Assembly (NCBI GenBank): GCA_945897335.1
Contig: CAMDFP010000003.1
Coordinates: 1 to 52,579 of the forward strand
Direction: 5' to 3'
Source of the DNA: Asaia bogorensis
GTDB lineage: Bacteria > Pseudomonadota > Alphaproteobacteria > SHVZ01
Length of the DNA: 52,579 bases
Under the pieces are notes generated by a model. The model saw only the letters and a program-made list of their open reading frames with translations, was not told the DNA's origin and made no database searches. A program made the translations under genes and the position numbers. The stretch's first letter is position 1. Every line of letters starts with the position of its first letter. Shown piece after piece: positions 33,552-41,776 of the stretch.

Positions 33552-35257
33552 GAGCCGGCACCGGCGGCGCCAGTAATCGCACGCGCCGCCATGGCGAGGC
33601 CGATCTCGCGCTCGCCCATGACCACCTCGTTGGCGCCCAGGCTCTTCAGATGCTTGGCCTCGGCGTCCGAATGCGCGCGGGCGACGATCTCGATGTCCTC
33701 GTTGGCGGCTAGCGCGATCTCCGCATACTGGCCGGCTTCGAAAGCATTGGGGATAGCGAGGAAGAGCCGGTGGGCGCGGCCGACATTGGCCGCCGACAGG
33801 AGCACGTCCACCGAGTCGGGGCCCTCTATCACCTGGATGTTCTTGCGGCGGAGATCTTCGGCGATGGCCGGGTTTTCTTCGATGACCACCATCGGTTCGC
33901 CGGCTTGGATGAGTGCTTCGCCGATGATGCTTCCGACCCGTCCATAGCCATCGACGATCGAATGCCCGGCGAGTTGCGCGGCAGGCGCGCTGGGAGCGGG
34001 CGGCGCGTCGGACGAATCCAAGGCAGTGGTTGGGACGCCCCGATGCCTCCGCGTCCCCTGGGAGCGAAACCAATCGAGCAAGACGAAGGCCAGCGGGTTC
34101 ACCATGATCGACAGGATGGCGCCGGCGATGATCAGGTCGCGTCCTTCCTCGGGCAGGAGTCCGAGCGACACGCCGAGAGCGGCGAGGATGAACGAGAACT
34201 CGCCGATCTGGGCGAGGCTGGCAGAAATGATCAGTGAGGTTCCGAGGGAGCGCCCGAAGGCGCGGGCGATCACCAGGGCCGCAACCGACTTGCCGATGAT
34301 GATGATGAACAGCGTGCCGATCAGCGGCAGGGGATTCTGGATAAGGATGAGCGGGTCAAACAGCATGCCGACGGAGACGAAAAACAGGACGGCGAAGGCG
34401 TCGCGAAGCGGCAGGACTTCTGCGGCGGCCTGGTGGCTCAGCTCGGATTCGGCCAGCACCATGCCGGCGAAGAAGGCCCCCAGCGCGAAGGAGACGTCGA
34501 AGAGCTGGGCGGAACCATAGGCGACGCCGAGCGCGATCGAGAGAACGGCCAGCCGGAAGAGCTCGCGCGAGCCAGTGTAGGCCATGTAGTGGAGGAGCCA
34601 GGGGATGACCCGGCGTCCGACGATCAGCATGAGGGCGACGAAGGCGCCGACCTTGGCCATCGTGACGCCGATGGCGAGCGCGATTCCCTGCGCATCGGTC
34701 GCCGCACCCGGCGTGCCGCCTGCGTCCTCCTTCATCAACCCAGCGATGGATGGAAGCAGAACCAGGGCCAGCACCATCGCCAGGTCTTCGACGATCAGCC
34801 AGCCGACCGCGATCCGGCCCTGTTCGGTTTCCACCATCCGACGATCCTGGAGCGCCCGCAGCAGCACGACGGTGCTGGCGACCGAGAGGGCGAGGCCGAA
34901 GACGAGGCCGGCGCCGACGCCCCAGCCCATCATCCACGCCAGCCCCATGCCGAGCAGTGTGGCGAAGGCGATCTGGGCCAGCGCGCCGGGCACCGCGATC
35001 ATCTTCACCGACAGAAGGTCGCGGATCGAAAAGTGAAGCCCGACGCCGAACATCAGCAGGATGACGCCGATCTCCGCCAGCTGCGGTGCCAGCATCTGGT
35101 CGACGAGGAAGCCCGGCGTATAGGGGCCGAGGGCGACGCCGGCGAGCAGATATCCGACCAGGGGTGAAGCCTTAAGGCGGTGGGCGACTGCGCCGAGGAT
35201 GAAGGCGAGGACCAGGCCGACCACGATGGTGGTGATGAGCGGCGTGTAGTGCACCAT
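33548..35257 (-). CDS. CPA2-family cation:proton antiporter with TrkA-N domain (KefB/YbaL-like)
   Basis: A 569-residue membrane protein. Residues 1 to about 385 contain roughly twelve hydrophobic helices of the sodium/proton exchanger fold, with ASPLVGYLLAGVALGPYTPG near the start and ALSVASTVVLLRAL and GWLIVEDLAMVLALVLLPS around helices 4-6. After a polar linker, residues about 415-560 form a TrkA-N Rossmann domain with GYGRVGSIIGEALIQAG and VVIEENP, expected to bind a nucleotide and gate transport. The order matches the YbaL/KefB class of potassium efflux systems. ATG 35257 is chosen over 35275 because AGGAGG lies eight bases before it. Its neighbours give no specific hint of role. Confidence 0.9.
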   Translation of the reverse strand: MVHYTPLITTIVVGLVLAFILGAVAHRLKASPLVGYLLAGVALGPYTPGFLVDQMLAPQLAEIGVILLMFGVGLHFSIRDLLSVKMIAVPGALAQIAFATLLGMGLAWMMGWGVGAGLVFGLALSVASTVVLLRALQDRRMVETEQGRIAVGWLIVEDLAMVLALVLLPSIAGLMKEDAGGTPGAATDAQGIALAIGVTMAKVGAFVALMLIVGRRVIPWLLHYMAYTGSRELFRLAVLSIALGVAYGSAQLFDVSFALGAFFAGMVLAESELSHQAAAEVLPLRDAFAVLFFVSVGMLFDPLILIQNPLPLIGTLFIIIIGKSVAALVIARAFGRSLGTSLIISASLAQIGEFSFILAALGVSLGLLPEEGRDLIIAGAILSIMVNPLAFVLLDWFRSQGTRRHRGVPTTALDSSDAPPAPSAPAAQLAGHSIVDGYGRVGSIIGEALIQAGEPMVVIEENPAIAEDLRRKNIQVIEGPDSVDVLLSAANVGRAHRLFLAIPNAFEAGQYAEIALAANEDIEIVARAHSDAEAKHLKSLGANEVVMGEREIGLAMAARAITGAAGAGS

Positions 35258-35350
35258 GCGCCGGACCTCCTCCATGCGGGCGTTTCAGGATGATTGGTAA
35301 TGCGGGCCGGGCCGGCCGGTTGCAGGCGGACGGCGCGCTGCGCGAAGAAA

Positions 35351-36208
35351 TTAACGGCCGGTCAGCTTGTAGATCCGCTCGGCGTTGCCACCGAGGACGC
35401 TGGCGCGTGCTTGCGGACTAAGCCGGTTCTGGAGCCATGCCAGCAGCGCATCGGCCCAGCCTGCGTAGCCGCCGGCCAGGTCGACCACTGGCCAGTCGCT
35501 GCCGAACAGCAGGCGATCGGGGCCGAAGGCATCGAGCAGGACGTCCAGATAAGGCGTGAGGTCGTCGGCCTTCCACCCTGGCGTGGCCTCGGTCACCAGG
35601 CCCGAGGTCTTGCAGACGACGGATGCCTGCCCGCCGAGACGGCGCATCTTCCCGGCCCAGTCGGCGAAGTCGGAATCGCCCGCCGACCACCGAGCGATGT
35701 CTGGCTTGGCGCCATGGTCGATCACGACCTGAAGATCCGGGTACCGCTCGACCAGGGTCAGCAACGGCGCGAGATGCACCGGCCTGACCAGCGCGTCGAA
35801 CACGAGCCCGGCCCGGATGATCGCGGCATAAGCCGGGGCCAGGCGCGGGAACAGCATCCAGAGCGGATCGGGGATTTCGTGGATCATCGGCCGGAGGCCG
35901 ACCAGCTTGGGTACTTCGGCGAGGCGGGCAATTCGCTGGGGCGCGTCGCCGGCCTCCATGTCGATCCAGCCGACGACGCCGGCGACCGAAGGCGTCGCCG
36001 TCGCGAGTTCGAGCAGGTAGCGGGTTTCGGCTTCGGTCGGCGCCGCCTGCACCAGCACGGTGCGGTCGATCTCGTAGGCCGCGAGGTGAGGGGCGAGGTC
36101 GGGCGGCCCAAAGTCGCGGTAGATGGCGGCGAGCGCCGGCGTCAGCCAGCCATAGTCGCCGCGATCGAGCCGCCAGTAGTGCTGATGGGCGTCGACGCGC
36201 CCGGTCAT
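35351..36208 (-). CDS. Amidohydrolase-2 family lactonase (L-fuconolactonase-like)
   Basis: A 285-residue TIM-barrel hydrolase of the amidohydrolase-2 family. The N-terminal metal motif is DAHQHYW (His8, His10), the middle has VIDHGAKPD, and the C-terminal catalytic aspartate lies in LLFGSDWPV. This set is characteristic of L-fuconolactonase and related sugar lactonases, which open the lactone made by a sugar dehydrogenase. The start overlaps the stop of the upstream aldo/keto reductase gene by four bases, so the two are translationally coupled and would work in sequence: aldose to lactone, then lactone to sugar acid. The exact sugar is inferred from the FucU-like gene at the head of the operon. 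Confidence 0.85.
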   Translation of the reverse strand: MTGRVDAHQHYWRLDRGDYGWLTPALAAIYRDFGPPDLAPHLAAYEIDRTVLVQAAPTEAETRYLLELATATPSVAGVVGWIDMEAGDAPQRIARLAEVPKLVGLRPMIHEIPDPLWMLFPRLAPAYAAIIRAGLVFDALVRPVHLAPLLTLVERYPDLQVVIDHGAKPDIARWSAGDSDFADWAGKMRRLGGQASVVCKTSGLVTEATPGWKADDLTPYLDVLLDAFGPDRLLFGSDWPVVDLAGGYAGWADALLAWLQNRLSPQARASVLGGNAERIYKLTGR

Positions 36209-37221
36209 GACGTCGGTGCGGCTGCGGCGATCAGCCGTTCGGCCTTGAGATCAGCCCAGAGCGCCGGCGGGATCGGGCGCGCGAGCAGGTCCTGGTTGCT
36301 TCGCACCTCGCCGGCGGTGCGGGCGCCGACGACCACGCCGGCAACCGACGGGTGGGCGAGAGGGAACCGGAGCGCGGCGGCGGCAAGCGGCACGCTGTGC
36401 GCCTGGCAGACCCGCTCCAGCGCAGAAGCGCGCTCGAGGACCTTCGGCGGTGCCGGTGCATAGTTGTAGTAGGCGCCGGGTTTGGGACCGGTCGCGAGTA
36501 TGCCCGAGTTGAAGACGCCGCCGGCGATGACGGAGATGCTTTTTTTCTGGCAGAACGGCAGGAAGTTCGCCAGCGGTTCCTGCTCCAGCAGCGTATAGCG
36601 CCCCGCCAGAAGCACGCAATCAATGTCGGCGACGCGGGCGACGGACTCGCAGACCTGCCATTCGTTGACGCCAAGGCCGATAGCGCCGATGACGCCCTGG
36701 GCACGCAGGTCGGCCAGCGCCGGATAGGCGCCGTCCATCGCTTCCTTGAAGCGGCGGGGCTGCTCGTCGCCATGGGTGAAGCGGTCGATATCGTGGATCA
36801 GCAGGACATCTATGCGCCCGACTCCAAGACGCGTCAGGCTCGCCTCGACCGAGCGCAGCACGCCGTCGTGGCTGTAGTCGTAGACCGGCGCCGCGTTCGG
36901 CACGTCGACATAGGCCCCGCCGTCGACCTTGGTGTCCTGCTCGACCAGAAGCCGCCCGACCTTGGTCGACAGGCTATAAGCGTCGCGCGGCCTGGTCTTC
37001 AGGTAGCTGCCGACGCGCCGTTCGCCTAGCCCGTGGCCATAGAGCGGAGCGGTGTCGAAATAGCGCCATCCGGCGAGCCAGGCAGCGTCAAGGGCCTGCT
37101 CCGCCGCCTGCTCGGCTACGACCGAGAACAGGTTGCCGAGCGGCGCGCCGCCGAATCCCAGCCGGGTGACCTCCACGCTCGAGCGGCCGAGATATCGCAC
37201 GCCCTGCAAATCTTCGGTCAT
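36205..37221 (-). CDS. Aldo/keto reductase (L-fucose/D-threo-aldose dehydrogenase-like)
   Basis: A 338-residue member of the aldo/keto reductase superfamily. The catalytic tetrad is readable: the Asp and Tyr in YFDTAPLYGHG, the Lys in LSTKVG, and the His in LLIHDID. C-terminal residues in VVVGARTAGEV bind the NAD(P) cofactor. The long insert after LSTKVG (PVYDYSHDGVLRSVEASL) is typical of the branch that contains D-threo-aldose 1-dehydrogenase, L-fucose dehydrogenase and pyridoxal 4-dehydrogenase. The gene is coupled by four-base overlaps to the mutarotase upstream and the lactonase downstream, which strongly favours oxidation of a 6-deoxy sugar to its lactone over pyridoxal oxidation. Confidence 0.87.
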   Translation of the reverse strand: MTEDLQGVRYLGRSSVEVTRLGFGGAPLGNLFSVVAEQAAEQALDAAWLAGWRYFDTAPLYGHGLGERRVGSYLKTRPRDAYSLSTKVGRLLVEQDTKVDGGAYVDVPNAAPVYDYSHDGVLRSVEASLTRLGVGRIDVLLIHDIDRFTHGDEQPRRFKEAMDGAYPALADLRAQGVIGAIGLGVNEWQVCESVARVADIDCVLLAGRYTLLEQEPLANFLPFCQKKSISVIAGGVFNSGILATGPKPGAYYNYAPAPPKVLERASALERVCQAHSVPLAAAALRFPLAHPSVAGVVVGARTAGEVRSNQDLLARPIPPALWADLKAERLIAAAAPTS

Positions 37222-37652
37222 GGATGTCCGACCACGCCCTTCTTCAAGATGAGGTTGGCATAGGTACGAAGCTCGCCCGTCTGGACGATGGCGCAGGCGG
37301 CGCGGCTGCGGTCGTAGAAGGCGTGGCGTTCGATCATCGCGATCGTGACCTTGCGGCCCTCGGCGGCATCGAGCGCGCGGCCGAAGTCGATGACGGCCTC
37401 GGGGATCGCCTTGGGATCGCCGACCACCTGCATGCCCGCCGCCGGCGCCTCGACGAAAGTGTCGAGCGGCATCACCGAGGCGATGGCGCGGATGACCCGG
37501 GTGGCATCGACGCCGTCCATCCGGATCAGCCGTCGGGCGATGGCGGCGCCGGGGAAATGCGCGTCGACGACGACGATCTCGTCACCGTGGCCCATCGCCG
37601 CCAGCGCGTGCAGCAGGTCGGGGGAGAGGAGGGGATCGAGGCCCTTCAGCAT
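37218..37652 (-). CDS. fucU: RbsD/FucU family sugar mutarotase
   Basis: A 144-residue protein of the RbsD/FucU family, which interconverts sugar anomers. The N-terminus MLKGLDPLLSPDLLHALAAM and the following GHGDEIVVVDAHFPG match the start and the catalytic histidine region of L-fucose mutarotase, and YANLILKKGV near the end is the usual C-terminal motif. ATG 37652 is preferred because FucU proteins begin at this MLK; an in-frame ATG at 37673 would add seven residues. It is the first gene of a three-gene minus-strand operon. The control region shared with the divergent GntR gene holds a perfect 14-bp palindrome. Confidence 0.85.
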   Translation of the reverse strand: MLKGLDPLLSPDLLHALAAMGHGDEIVVVDAHFPGAAIARRLIRMDGVDATRVIRAIASVMPLDTFVEAPAAGMQVVGDPKAIPEAVIDFGRALDAAEGRKVTIAMIERHAFYDRSRAACAIVQTGELRTYANLILKKGVVGHP

Positions 37653-37706
37653 GCGGGGGCTACGATAGCGCATGCACCCCGGTCGACGGCAAACGGACCT
37701 TGCCGG

Positions 37707-37720
37707 ACTGACATGTCAGT
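37707..37720. promoter_or_regulatory. 14-bp palindrome, candidate GntR operator
   Basis: ACTGACATGTCAGT is a perfect palindrome placed between the start codons of fucU (37652, minus) and the GntR regulator (37738, plus), 17 bases before the latter. Its core TGACATGTCA recurs at 42932-42941 before a second GntR gene. The position suits autorepression plus control of the divergent sugar operon. Confidence 0.6.
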
Positions 37721-37737
37721 GCGTACACTCGGCCTCA

Positions 37738-38448
37738 ATGAAGCTTCGCGAGAAGGCCTACGAAAGCTTCCAGCAGCGGCTGATGGCGCTCGACCTGCGT
37801 CCCGGCCAGTTCGTCTCCCAACGCGAGCTGGTGGCGCTGACGGGCATGCCGCTGGGCGCCATCCGCGAGCTGATCCCGAGGCTCGAGGCCGACGGCCTGA
37901 TCGTCACCATTCCCCAACGCGGCATGCAAATCGCCGCGGTTGACCTGAAGCTCGTCCGCAACGCCTTCCAGCTCCGCATCATCCTGGAGAAGGAAGCGAT
38001 CGCCAGCTTCGCCGAGAAGGCGCGGGTGGAGGAGATCGAGGCGCTGGCCGATGCCTATGACCGCATCGTCGCCAAATCCAGAAAGGGCATCAGCCGCGAG
38101 CTGCTCGAGGAAGCGCAGGCGACCGACTGGGCCTTCCATGACACGCTGATCGATGCCCTCGGCAACGACATCCTCTCGGCGATCTATCGTGTGAACTCGA
38201 TCAAGATTCGCCTGATCCGCCTCGACCGCGTGCTGCTGTCACCCGACAGCCTGATGCCGGCGCTGAAGGAGCATGGCGACATCATCGCAGCCCTCCGAGC
38301 CCGCGACTCCGCCCGTGCCGTCGCCATGCTCGAACGCCACCTGACCAGCGCCCGCAATCGGGCCATGGGTCTGCAGACCATCGAATCGCCAGCACCGCCG
38401 GCCTCTACTCCCCGATCCCGCCCTCGTTCCGCAAAGGTTGCCCGATGA
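37738..38448 (+). CDS. GntR-family transcriptional regulator (FadR/FCD subfamily)
   Basis: A 236-residue regulator. Residues about 1-70 are the winged helix-turn-helix (LRPGQFVSQRELVALTGMPL, AIRELIPRLEADGLIVTIPQRGM). Residues about 80-215 form the all-helical FCD ligand domain, with the metal-type histidines suggested by AFHDTLIDA, KEHGDIIAAL and ERHL. The start at 37738 excludes an upstream in-frame stretch that covers the palindrome. The gene ends in an ATGA overlap with the DHDPS-family gene, so regulator, lyase and probably transporter are one transcript, divergent from the fucU operon. A sugar acid or the sugar itself is a likely effector. Confidence 0.88.
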   Translation: MKLREKAYESFQQRLMALDLRPGQFVSQRELVALTGMPLGAIRELIPRLEADGLIVTIPQRGMQIAAVDLKLVRNAFQLRIILEKEAIASFAEKARVEEIEALADAYDRIVAKSRKGISRELLEEAQATDWAFHDTLIDALGNDILSAIYRVNSIKIRLIRLDRVLLSPDSLMPALKEHGDIIAALRARDSARAVAMLERHLTSARNRAMGLQTIESPAPPASTPRSRPRSAKVAR

Positions 38449-39371
38449 CGACTTCTCCTGCCCGGCCGCCGCTCCGCGGCGTCTGGACCGCGCTGATGAC
38501 GCCGCTCGAGTCCGACGGCCGCATCGCCTTCGATCTGCTGACCGCCCATTGCCGCAACCTCTTCGCCAAGGGTGTCGACGGCGTCACCCTGTTCGGCACC
38601 TCCGGCGAGGGTCAATCCTTCTCGCTGGATGAACGCCGCGAGGCGCTGGAGCAGCTTCTGGCATCGGGCATTCCAGCATCGCGCGTCACCGTCGGCACGG
38701 CGACCTCGGCCCTACCGGAGACGGCGGCGCTCACCCGCCACGCGGCGGCCCTCGGCGTCGCCGGCGTGCTGGTCCTGCCGCCGTTCTTCTTCAAAGGGTT
38801 GAGCGACGACGGCGTCTACGCCTCGTTCGCCAAGCTCTGCGACATGCTGAAGGGCATCGACACGCGGATCATCCTCTATCACATCCCGCAGGTCTCGGCG
38901 GTCGGCGTCAGCCCGGCGGTGGTGGCCAGGCTCGCCAGGGCCTATCCTGGCCTCATCGCCGGTGTGAAGGATTCTTCCGGCAATTGGGAGAACACCGCGG
39001 AGATGCTGAAGCTCACGCCCGAGCTCGCCATCATGGTGGGCCACGAGCCCTTCGTCCCGCGCCTGCTCAAGGCCGGCGGCGTCGGCACCATCTGCGGCGT
39101 CGCCAATGTCCGCCCGGCCCTGATGCGCCAGCTCTACGATGCGACCGGCAAGCCCGAGGAAGCCGGCCTGGTCGAAGCCATCGCCAAGGTCTGCACGCTG
39201 GTGACGGATGTGCCGTTCGTGCCGGCGATCAAGGCGATGCTGGCCGATCAGACCGGCGACCGGCGCTGGCTCAACGTCCGCCCGCCGCTGGTTGCGGCCA
39301 GCGAGGCCGAGCAGCGCAGGCTGGTCGCGGCGGTGAAGGCCCTCGCTCCGGCGGCTATGGCGGCCGACTGA
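38445..39371 (+). CDS. Dihydrodipicolinate synthase family lyase/aldolase
   Basis: A 308-residue TIM-barrel class I lyase of the DHDPS/N-acetylneuraminate lyase family. The GTSGEGQSFSL motif binds the keto-acid carboxylate, Tyr145 lies in LYHIP, and the Schiff-base lysine is Lys175 in GVKDSSGN. True lysine-pathway DapA enzymes share the fold, but the setting beside mutarotase, dehydrogenase and lactonase genes argues for an aldolase that splits or processes a 2-keto-3-deoxy sugar acid. It overlaps the GntR gene by four bases. The missing step between lactonase and this enzyme, a sugar-acid dehydratase, is not in the window. Confidence 0.88.
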   Translation: MTTSPARPPLRGVWTALMTPLESDGRIAFDLLTAHCRNLFAKGVDGVTLFGTSGEGQSFSLDERREALEQLLASGIPASRVTVGTATSALPETAALTRHAAALGVAGVLVLPPFFFKGLSDDGVYASFAKLCDMLKGIDTRIILYHIPQVSAVGVSPAVVARLARAYPGLIAGVKDSSGNWENTAEMLKLTPELAIMVGHEPFVPRLLKAGGVGTICGVANVRPALMRQLYDATGKPEEAGLVEAIAKVCTLVTDVPFVPAIKAMLADQTGDRRWLNVRPPLVAASEAEQRRLVAAVKALAPAAMAAD

Positions 39372-39436
39372 TCTCGACAGGTCGAAGGTATCGTCGCAAA
39401 CTCAACACCAGAAACTCTCATCGGGAGGAAAAGAAG

Positions 39437-40789
39437 ATGGACGACAAGAAGACGAAGGTTACCCGCCGCACGGCGCTCAAGATCGGCGCCGGCGCTGCCG
39501 GCGTGTTCGCGGCCCCTGCGATCATGAAGACCGCGACGGCGCAGACCGGTGGCTTCAACTGGAAGAAGTTCGCCGGCCAGAGCATCGAAGTGTCGCTGAC
39601 CCTCGGCCCCCGCGCCGACGTGCTTCGCCGGCACGAGAAGGAGTTCACCGAACTCACCGGCATCAAGGTCGGCTCGGAAGCCGTGCCCGAGCAGCAGCAC
39701 CGCCAGCAGGTCGTCATCCAGTTCAATTCCGGCAGCCCGCAGTTCGACGTGCTGACCGTCGCCTGGCACGTGCAGAAGCGGCTCGTCGGCAAGTCCAAGT
39801 GGCTGGCCGACATGAAGCCGCTGCTGGCCGACTCATCGCTGACCGCGCCCGACTACGACTTCCCCGATTTCACCGCCGGCGGGCTTCGCTGGGCGACCCA
39901 GGGCGACGGGCGGATGGACACGCTGCCGCTCAACATCGATCCCTGGATGATCTACTGGAACAAGGAGCTGTTCGCCGCCAAGGGCCTCGCTTTCCCGAAG
40001 ACCTTCGAGGAAATCGTGATGGCGGCCGAGAAGCTGACCGACAAGGCGTCGGGCCAGTACGGCTGGGTGTCGCGCGGCCTCAAGAACGCCAACGTGCCGG
40101 TGTGGACCAGCTTCATGCTGGGCCATGACATGGACCCGGTGAACCCGAAGACGGTGGCGCTGCAGACGACGACGCCCGAGGCGATCGCCGCGGCAGAGTA
40201 CTACAAGAAGCTCAACAAGGACTTCGCCCCGCCCGGCACCGTCGGTTTCAACTGGAACGAGTCCCAGACCTCGTTCAGCCAGGGCAAGATCGGCATGTGG
40301 CTGGACGGCATCGGCTTCGCTCCGCCGCTCGAAGACCCGACCAAGTCCAAGGTCGTCGGCAAGGTCGGCTATGCCGTCATGCCGCAGGGTCCGAAGTCGC
40401 GCAACTCGGCGACTTTCGGCGACGGCATTGGCATTCCGGCCGCCAGCAAGAAGAAGGAAGCCGCCTACCTCTACACGCAGTGGGCGACCAGCAAGCTGAT
40501 GTGCTCGCGCCTCTTGCAGTCCGGTGGCGGCTCGCCCTGCCGGGCGTCTTCCTACACCGACAAGGACACCATCGCGGGCCTCAAGCTGCCGCGCGAGTGG
40601 CTGACCTGCCTGCAGGAGTCCACTTCGATCGGGCGTCCGGGACTGCCGGAGATCGTGCCGGTGACGGAGTTCCGCGACGTATTCGGCGTCGGCCTCACCA
40701 ACACCATCGGCGGCGCTGACGCCAAGTCCGAGATGACGAAGGCGACCGAAGCCTTCGCCCCGGTGCTGCAGAAGTCCGAGGCGAGCTGA
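39437..40789 (+). CDS. ABC sugar-type substrate-binding protein (family 1) with Tat-like signal
   Basis: A 450-residue extracellular solute-binding protein of the carbohydrate class. ATG 39437 follows GGGAGGAAAAGAAG. The N-terminus has a twin-arginine pattern, T9-R10-R11-T-A-L-K, then GAGAAGVFAAPAIMKTATAQ, so it is probably exported folded through Tat. The mature part has VSLTLGPRADVLRRHEKEFT, the TVAWHVQKRLV region and MWLDGIGFAPPLED. Two permease genes follow after a perfect 12-bp stem-loop. With the sugar-oxidation genes on the other strand, a deoxysugar or related carbohydrate ligand is likely but not proven. Confidence 0.88.
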   Translation: MDDKKTKVTRRTALKIGAGAAGVFAAPAIMKTATAQTGGFNWKKFAGQSIEVSLTLGPRADVLRRHEKEFTELTGIKVGSEAVPEQQHRQQVVIQFNSGSPQFDVLTVAWHVQKRLVGKSKWLADMKPLLADSSLTAPDYDFPDFTAGGLRWATQGDGRMDTLPLNIDPWMIYWNKELFAAKGLAFPKTFEEIVMAAEKLTDKASGQYGWVSRGLKNANVPVWTSFMLGHDMDPVNPKTVALQTTTPEAIAAAEYYKKLNKDFAPPGTVGFNWNESQTSFSQGKIGMWLDGIGFAPPLEDPTKSKVVGKVGYAVMPQGPKSRNSATFGDGIGIPAASKKKEAAYLYTQWATSKLMCSRLLQSGGGSPCRASSYTDKDTIAGLKLPREWLTCLQESTSIGRPGLPEIVPVTEFRDVFGVGLTNTIGGADAKSEMTKATEAFAPVLQKSEAS

Positions 40790-40804
40790 TCAGGCATCTC
40801 GCGT

Positions 40805-40835
40805 CCTTCCCGCCGCAGCGCATGCGGCGGGAAGG
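40805..40835 (+). promoter_or_regulatory. Intercistronic 12-bp stem-loop after the sugar-binding-protein gene
   Basis: CCTTCCCGCCGC (40805-40816) and GCGGCGGGAAGG (40824-40835) form a perfect stem with a seven-base loop, in the 66-base gap between binding-protein and permease genes. No T-tract follows. It is equivalent in place to the stem-loop at 11236 and probably stabilises the upstream message. Confidence 0.55.
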
Positions 40836-40855
40836 GTGCTTCTTCTGCAATCGCC

Positions 40856-41776
40856 ATGACCCAGGCCACCCTCGGACAGAAGAGCCCGACCGCCGAAGCG
40901 GCGCCGTCGCGCGGCCCCGGCTTCGATCGGAACTATCTGCCCTTCGCCTATCCTGCGCTGCTGATCACGGCGGCGGTGATCGTCTTCCCGTGGATCTTCA
41001 CCATCTACATGAGCTTCTACGACTGGAAGATCGGCCAGGCGCGGGAGTTCGTGGGATTCGCCAACTTCACCAAGCTCGCCAACGACCCGCGCTTCATCGA
41101 GTCGATCGGCCACACGCTCTACTTCACCGCGCTCGCCGTCATCCTTCCGGTCATCTTCGGCACGATCGCCGCGCTGATCTTCAACGAGCGCTTTCCGCTA
41201 CGGGGCCTCTTCCGCGCCATCTTCATCCTGCCGATGATGGCGACGCCGGTCGCGGTCGCGCTGGTGTGGACGATGATGTTCCACCCGCAGCTCGGCGTGC
41301 TGAACTATTTGCTCAGCCTCGTCGGCATCCCGCCCCAGCTCTGGGTCTATTCGCCCGATACGGTGATCCCGAGCCTGGTCGCGGTCGAGGTCTGGCACTG
41401 GACGCCGCTGGTCATGCTGATCGTCTTGGGCGGCCTTGCCTCGGTGCCGGTCGAGCCGTATGAGTCGGCCAAGATCGACGGCGCCAGCGCCTGGCAAATG
41501 TTCAGGCACATCACGCTGCCGCTGATCATGCCGTTCATCCTGGTCGCCGTCGTCATCCGCATGATCGACGCGCTGAAGGCGTTCGACACGATTTTCGTCA
41601 TCACATCCGGCGGGCCGGGAACGGCCTCGGAGACGATCAACATCTACCTCTATCTGCAGGCGTTCTCTTTCTACAACATCGGCTATGCCTCGGCCGTCAC
41701 CATCGTCTTCTTCGTCCTGATCATACTGCTGACGCTGGTGCTGTTGTTCCTTCGGCAGAAGGCGAAGTGGACATGA
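40856..41776 (+). CDS. ABC sugar transporter permease (MalF/UgpA type)
   Basis: A 306-residue inner-membrane permease. Six hydrophobic helices follow a polar N-terminal tail of about 28 residues. The ATPase-docking loop reads VEPYESAKIDGASAWQMFRH followed by ITLPLI, near residues 199-224, the usual EAA motif of carbohydrate importers. The ending SAVTIVFFVLIILLTLVLLFL is typical of the MalF/UgpA class. It overlaps the next permease gene through ATGA. No ATPase gene follows, so the pair presumably uses an ATPase encoded elsewhere. Confidence 0.9.
   Translation: MTQATLGQKSPTAEAAPSRGPGFDRNYLPFAYPALLITAAVIVFPWIFTIYMSFYDWKIGQAREFVGFANFTKLANDPRFIESIGHTLYFTALAVILPVIFGTIAALIFNERFPLRGLFRAIFILPMMATPVAVALVWTMMFHPQLGVLNYLLSLVGIPPQLWVYSPDTVIPSLVAVEVWHWTPLVMLIVLGGLASVPVEPYESAKIDGASAWQMFRHITLPLIMPFILVAVVIRMIDALKAFDTIFVITSGGPGTASETINIYLYLQAFSFYNIGYASAVTIVFFVLIILLTLVLLFLRQKAKWT

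Noticed and set aside
31833-34073. 746-codon minus-strand frame opposite the flavoprotein gene
   Set aside because: The forward strand encodes a full dimethylglycine-dehydrogenase-like protein with clear motifs; the antisense product has no recognisable fold.
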